Position numbers and translations under genes: made by a program
NCBI GenBank assembly: GCA_002337005.1
Contig: DDFD01000065.1
Location: 1 to 27,049, forward strand
Length of the DNA: 27,049 bases
Reading direction: 5' to 3'
DNA from: Flavobacteriales bacterium UBA1937
GTDB taxonomy: Bacteria > Bacteroidota > Bacteroidia > Flavobacteriales > Weeksellaceae
The notes under the pieces: generated by a model
Told to the model about the DNA's origin: nothing
Databases searched by the model: none
The model's input: only the letters and a program-made list of their open reading frames with translations
In this document: piece by piece, positions 24,600-27,049 of the stretch
How the letters are laid out: each line of letters begins with the position of its first letter
Position numbering within the stretch: position 1 is the stretch's first letter

Positions 24600-24798
24600 A
24601 TTCAACAGAGGTCGTAACTTAATTACCTATCGAAAAAACTTTAATCTCTCGCTGATTGAGCCGATTTTGCAGATATAAAATTCAGCATCCATTCATCTGC
24701 TGAATCAGTTTAATCTACGAGAGCAAAAAAACAACTGAAAAACCTTTTAAAACTAGAATTTGAAGATATGAAGTTATCTTGTGACCTCTGAAATTCAA
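24598..24798. mobile_element. MITE-like element with 8-bp target duplication
   Basis: The element is 24606-24790 (185 bp). Its ends are the perfect inverted repeat CAGAGGTC / GACCTCTG; inside that, the arms stay loosely similar (GTAACTT against ACAAGATAACTT). Directly outside, the 8-bp sequence AAATTCAA occurs at 24598-24605 and 24791-24798, as expected of a target-site duplication. There is no open frame of use inside. The interior holds nested hairpins: CTCTCG (24646-24651) with CGAGAG (24718-24723), CTGATT with AATCAG, GCAGAT with ATCTGC, and ATTCAGCA with TGCTGAAT. Removing the element and one duplication leaves the stop codons of apaG and the facing exonuclease gene 6 bp apart. The transposase that would move it is not in the window. 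Confidence 0.72.
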
Positions 24799-25353
24799 TT
24801 ACAAATCTTTTAAATTCTTACTGAAAATAGTTTTTACTTCTTCGACTTCTGTGATGAATAGTCTCTCAAAAGCAAGAAGTGAAATTTTAGCACATACTTC
24901 CGCATCTGCATCTGCACGGTGGTGATTAAAATGGATTTGATGATGATTGGCTAAGTTTTTTAAACCATAACTTTCTAAGTTTTTCCATGATTTTTTTGCC
25001 AATTGAATACTGCAAAGATATTGAGTTTTCGGTTTGAAAATGCCGTAATAATCAAGGCATCCTCTCAAAACACTAGCATCAAAAGATGCATTGTGCGCAA
25101 TCATAAGATTACCATAGAGCGTTTCTTCTACTTCGCTCCAGATTTCGTCAAAAGTAGGCGCATTTTTCACATCTTCAGGGTAAATTCCGTGTACATTAAT
25201 GTTATGGGGATTAAAATAAGGATAGCTAGGCGGTTTTATAAGCCAAGATTTGGTCTCTACAATTTCTGAGTTTTCTACCACGCAAATTCCCAATTCACAG
25301 GCAGAATGTCTTTCGTATGTTGCAGTTTCAAAATCTAAGGCGATGAAATTCAT
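24799..25353 (-). CDS. DnaQ-type 3'-5' exonuclease
   Basis: A 184-residue DEDDh exonuclease domain protein. Catalytic residues visible: Asp7 and Glu9 (ALDFETA), Asp92 (HNASFDASVL), then His145 and Asp150 (HHRADADAE), with the H-x4-D spacing of the DEDDh group. The middle has NVHGIYPEDV, typical of proofreading-type nucleases. It is a stand-alone nuclease, not the polymerase III epsilon subunit with a polymerase-binding tail, so it may act in DNA repair or nucleotide or RNA trimming. It is convergent with apaG. Its stop codon begins immediately after the right target duplication of the MITE-like element. The 143-bp gap upstream contains two repeat tracts. Confidence 0.9.
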   Translation of the reverse strand: MNFIALDFETATYERHSACELGICVVENSEIVETKSWLIKPPSYPYFNPHNINVHGIYPEDVKNAPTFDEIWSEVEETLYGNLMIAHNASFDASVLRGCLDYYGIFKPKTQYLCSIQLAKKSWKNLESYGLKNLANHHQIHFNHHRADADAEVCAKISLLAFERLFITEVEEVKTIFSKNLKDL

Positions 25354-25374
25354 GAGTTAAAAGTTTGAAAATGG

Positions 25375-25414
25375 TTTGATATTATTTGAAATGGTTTAAA
25401 GCTTTTTGAATTTG
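25375..25414. repeat. Decamer tandem tract
   Basis: Four consecutive 10-bp units: TTTGATATTA, TTTGAAATGG, TTTAAAGCTT, TTTGAATTTG, with looser copies on either side. The 16 bases at 25385-25400 match 10101-10116 exactly. Confidence 0.65.
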
Positions 25415-25458
25415 TTAGAAATGTTTTTAATGAATTATTTTTTTATTTATTACTGTAA

Positions 25459-25493
25459 CATCTATCATCCATCGTCCAACATCCATCGTCCAA
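25459..25493. repeat. Heptamer tandem tract, including a perfect 14-bp duplication
   Basis: Units CATCTAT, CATCCAT, CGTCCAA, CATCCAT, CGTCCAA. The 14-mer CATCCATCGTCCAA is repeated perfectly at 25466-25479 and 25480-25493. It ends 3 bp before the stop codon of the glycosyltransferase gene. Confidence 0.8.
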
Positions 25494-25496
25494 CAA

Positions 25497-26462
25497 TTAC
25501 AAAAAATGCTTAAAAATCAACCATTTGGTTTGGTAATAATCTTTAATTTGAGCAGTGTTTCTAAGTTTCCATGTTTTCGGAGCTTGAGCATAAAATCCAA
25601 AGTGTGCTCTTACAACCGCCCAAAGATGAGGAAAACCATCTTTTAATCCAAAATAAATCCCTGCAATTCCGTCTAAAATTAACCTCGTAGGAATCACCCA
25701 AAGTAATGCAGCAATAGGTAGATTTTTGAGCAACATCGAAAGGTTATTTCTAATATTGAGATATGTTTTTTGTGGAGATTGTTTATTGAGTGTACCTCCT
25801 CCTACGTGAAAAACCGTAGATTTTCCGCAATAATATATTTTTCTTCCAGCATTTTTTAATCGCCAACAAAGATCTATTTCTTCTTGATGGGCAAAAAATC
25901 TTTCGTCTAAACCATTCATAGACCAATAATCTTCTTTTCTGATGAAAAGTGCGCAACCAGATGCCCAGAAAATTTCGGTTTCGTCATTATATTGACCTTT
26001 GTCTTCTTCTAATTTTTCGAAAATTCTTCCTCTGCAATACGGATAACCCAAATTATCTATTAAACCACCGCCAGCGCCAGCAAATTCAAAATATTGATCT
26101 GCTTCAAACGAGCGAATTTTTGGTTGTATAGCAGCAATTTCAGTGTTTTTGTTAAATAATTCTACAATTGGTTGAATCCAGTTTTCGGTAACTTCTACAT
26201 CAGAATTCAGTAAACAATAGATTTCTTCTGAAATATGCTTTAAACCTTCATTGTAACCTCCTGCAAAACCTGTGTTTTTTTCGTTTTTAATGATTCTAAT
26301 GGTTGGAAAATTTTGTTCTAGAAACGTTATAGAATCATCTGTAGAAGCATTGTCTATTACATAAATTGTAGCTTCTTTAGAATATAGAATCACATTGGGA
26401 AGAAATTTTTCTAACCAGTGTTTTCCGTTCCAGTTCAGTATAGCGATGGCTGCTAATGGCAT
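25497..26462 (-). CDS. Family 2 glycosyltransferase
   Basis: A 321-residue GT-A fold transferase that adds a sugar from a nucleotide-sugar donor, probably at the inner membrane. Motifs: the N-terminal strand AIAILNWNGKHWLEKFL; the nucleotide contact DNASTDDS (37-44); NTGFAGGYNEG (63-73); a metal-site motif LLNSDVEV (84-91); FWASGCALFIRKE; and the catalytic/acceptor stretch FFAHQEEIDLCWRLKNAG. The C-terminal ~80 residues contain a hydrophobic amphipathic region (NLPIAALLWVIPTRLIL), suggesting membrane association. It resembles rhamnosyltransferase-type enzymes (WbbL-like), but the sugar and acceptor cannot be read from sequence. Its start lies 11 bp after the stop of an LpxL-type acyltransferase, so the two are likely co-transcribed and may both act on envelope lipids or glycans. 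Confidence 0.92.
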   Translation of the reverse strand: MPLAAIAILNWNGKHWLEKFLPNVILYSKEATIYVIDNASTDDSITFLEQNFPTIRIIKNEKNTGFAGGYNEGLKHISEEIYCLLNSDVEVTENWIQPIVELFNKNTEIAAIQPKIRSFEADQYFEFAGAGGGLIDNLGYPYCRGRIFEKLEEDKGQYNDETEIFWASGCALFIRKEDYWSMNGLDERFFAHQEEIDLCWRLKNAGRKIYYCGKSTVFHVGGGTLNKQSPQKTYLNIRNNLSMLLKNLPIAALLWVIPTRLILDGIAGIYFGLKDGFPHLWAVVRAHFGFYAQAPKTWKLRNTAQIKDYYQTKWLIFKHFL

Positions 26463-26473
26463 ATTTTTAGTAT

Positions 26474-27049
26474 TTATTCATCAAAATGTTTAATTGCATC
26501 TTTGTATTTCCATTTTCTGTGACTCCAGAGCCAATTGTCTGGGTTTTTATTAATGGTTTTTTCTAAATTTTGATGAAATTTTTTCACCACTTCATATGGT
26601 TCAAATTTTTGATTATTAGGGGTAATTTCGTGATAAGTAACTCTATAGTGCCCTCTTTTAATCTTCTCCATCTCACAATACACAAAAGTTACATTCATTC
26701 TACCAGAAAGTCTGTCGTAACCTACAAAAACAGGTGTTTTTTGATTTAAAAACCAGATTCCAAAATTCACCATAGAAATATGAGGTGTCTGGTCTGCTAC
26801 AAACATATAAACAGAGTTTCCATCATTTGGATTTCTAAGAATATGTTTCATAACATCATCTGCTTCTATAGCTTCATTGCCGTATCTGCCTCTAATTTTT
26901 TTTATTTTTTCTTCCCAAAATTGGCTTTGCATTTTTCGGTAAATAGGGAAGCATTTTTCTTGAGGAATAAGCGTAGCCAAAGAATTAAACCATTCCCAAT
27001 TGAAAACATGCCCAGAAAGAAGCATTACATTTTTTTGTTTTTTCTGAGA
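26474..27049 (-). CDS. LpxL/HtrB-type lysophospholipid acyltransferase, 5'-truncated
   Basis: 191 residues are visible; the frame stays open to the window edge (SQKKQKNV before the first internal Met), so the ATG at 27025 is not the start and about 100 N-terminal residues, including the expected membrane anchor, lie outside. The catalytic H-x4-E motif is present in LLSGHVFNWEW. Later motifs include FVADQTP (the acyl-chain/CoA region) and WLWSHRKWKYK near the end. Homologues add secondary acyl chains to lipid A or acylate other envelope lipids such as ornithine or amino-acid lipids; the acyl donor and exact substrate cannot be read. It is followed 11 bp later by a family 2 glycosyltransferase. 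Confidence 0.92.
   Translation of the reverse strand, partial: SQKKQKNVMLLSGHVFNWEWFNSLATLIPQEKCFPIYRKMQSQFWEEKIKKIRGRYGNEAIEADDVMKHILRNPNDGNSVYMFVADQTPHISMVNFGIWFLNQKTPVFVGYDRLSGRMNVTFVYCEMEKIKRGHYRVTYHEITPNNQKFEPYEVVKKFHQNLEKTINKNPDNWLWSHRKWKYKDAIKHFDE

Noticed and set aside
25459..25493. Possible CRISPR remnant
   Set aside because: Units are contiguous 7/14-bp repeats with no spacers, and no cas genes are nearby. It belongs with the other short-period spacer tracts.

Overview
The window is AT-rich chromosomal DNA from a member of the Bacteroidota, most likely class Flavobacteriia and probably the Chryseobacterium/Cloacibacterium side of the order. This rests on the style of the proteins, the lack of Shine-Dalgarno sequences before start codons, promoter-like sites of the Bacteroidota type (TTTG, 19 bp, TAnnTTTG), and a lipoprotein of a family common in flavobacteria. 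The exact genus cannot be fixed by eye. No rRNA, tRNA or CRISPR array was seen.

Layout. (1) 1-2408 (+): pyruvate phosphate dikinase without its first ~100 residues, closed by a strong terminator. (2) 2655-3245 (-): a small lipoprotein. (3) 3603-12698 (-): eight co-directional genes. In transcription order they are a glycan-binding-like domain fused to an esterase, an M17 aminopeptidase, an ATP-grasp ligase, a second esterase, a second ATP-grasp ligase, a GCS2-type carboxylate-amine ligase, a class I glutamine amidotransferase, and a divergent ATP-grasp-like protein. A terminator follows. (4) 12956-18371 (+): the glycogen genes glgB, a MORN-repeat protein, glgA and glgC, closed by a terminator that overlaps the next promoter. 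(5) 18460-19933 (+): a small exported helical protein and a membrane-anchored SRPBCC/GyrI-like protein. (6) 20061-24122 (+): sucA-sucB, the E1 and E2 subunits of 2-oxoglutarate dehydrogenase. (7) 24213-24599 (+): apaG. (8) 24606-24790: a 185-bp MITE-like element with an 8-bp target duplication, sitting between the stop codons of two convergent genes. (9) 24799-27049 (-): a DnaQ-type exonuclease, a family 2 glycosyltransferase, and a partial LpxL-type acyltransferase.

Most of the window is ordinary central and storage metabolism: pyruvate/PEP interconversion, glycogen synthesis, TCA cycle. The part most worth following is the eight-gene cluster. It combines four enzymes of amide-ligase type (three ATP-grasp or ATP-grasp-like proteins and one GCS2), a glutaminase-type domain, a metallopeptidase and two serine hydrolases. 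None has an export signal, and there is no transporter or carrier protein. This suggests a cytosolic pathway that makes and trims an unknown amide- or peptide-linked compound. The cluster is divergent from the glycogen genes, and its first gene carries a domain resembling glycogen-binding modules, so a link to storage metabolism is possible but not shown.

A second unusual feature is a set of short tandem repeats with 7-bp or 10-bp periods in the spacers of the minus-strand genes. They start at, or within about 10 bp of, the upstream gene's stop codon.
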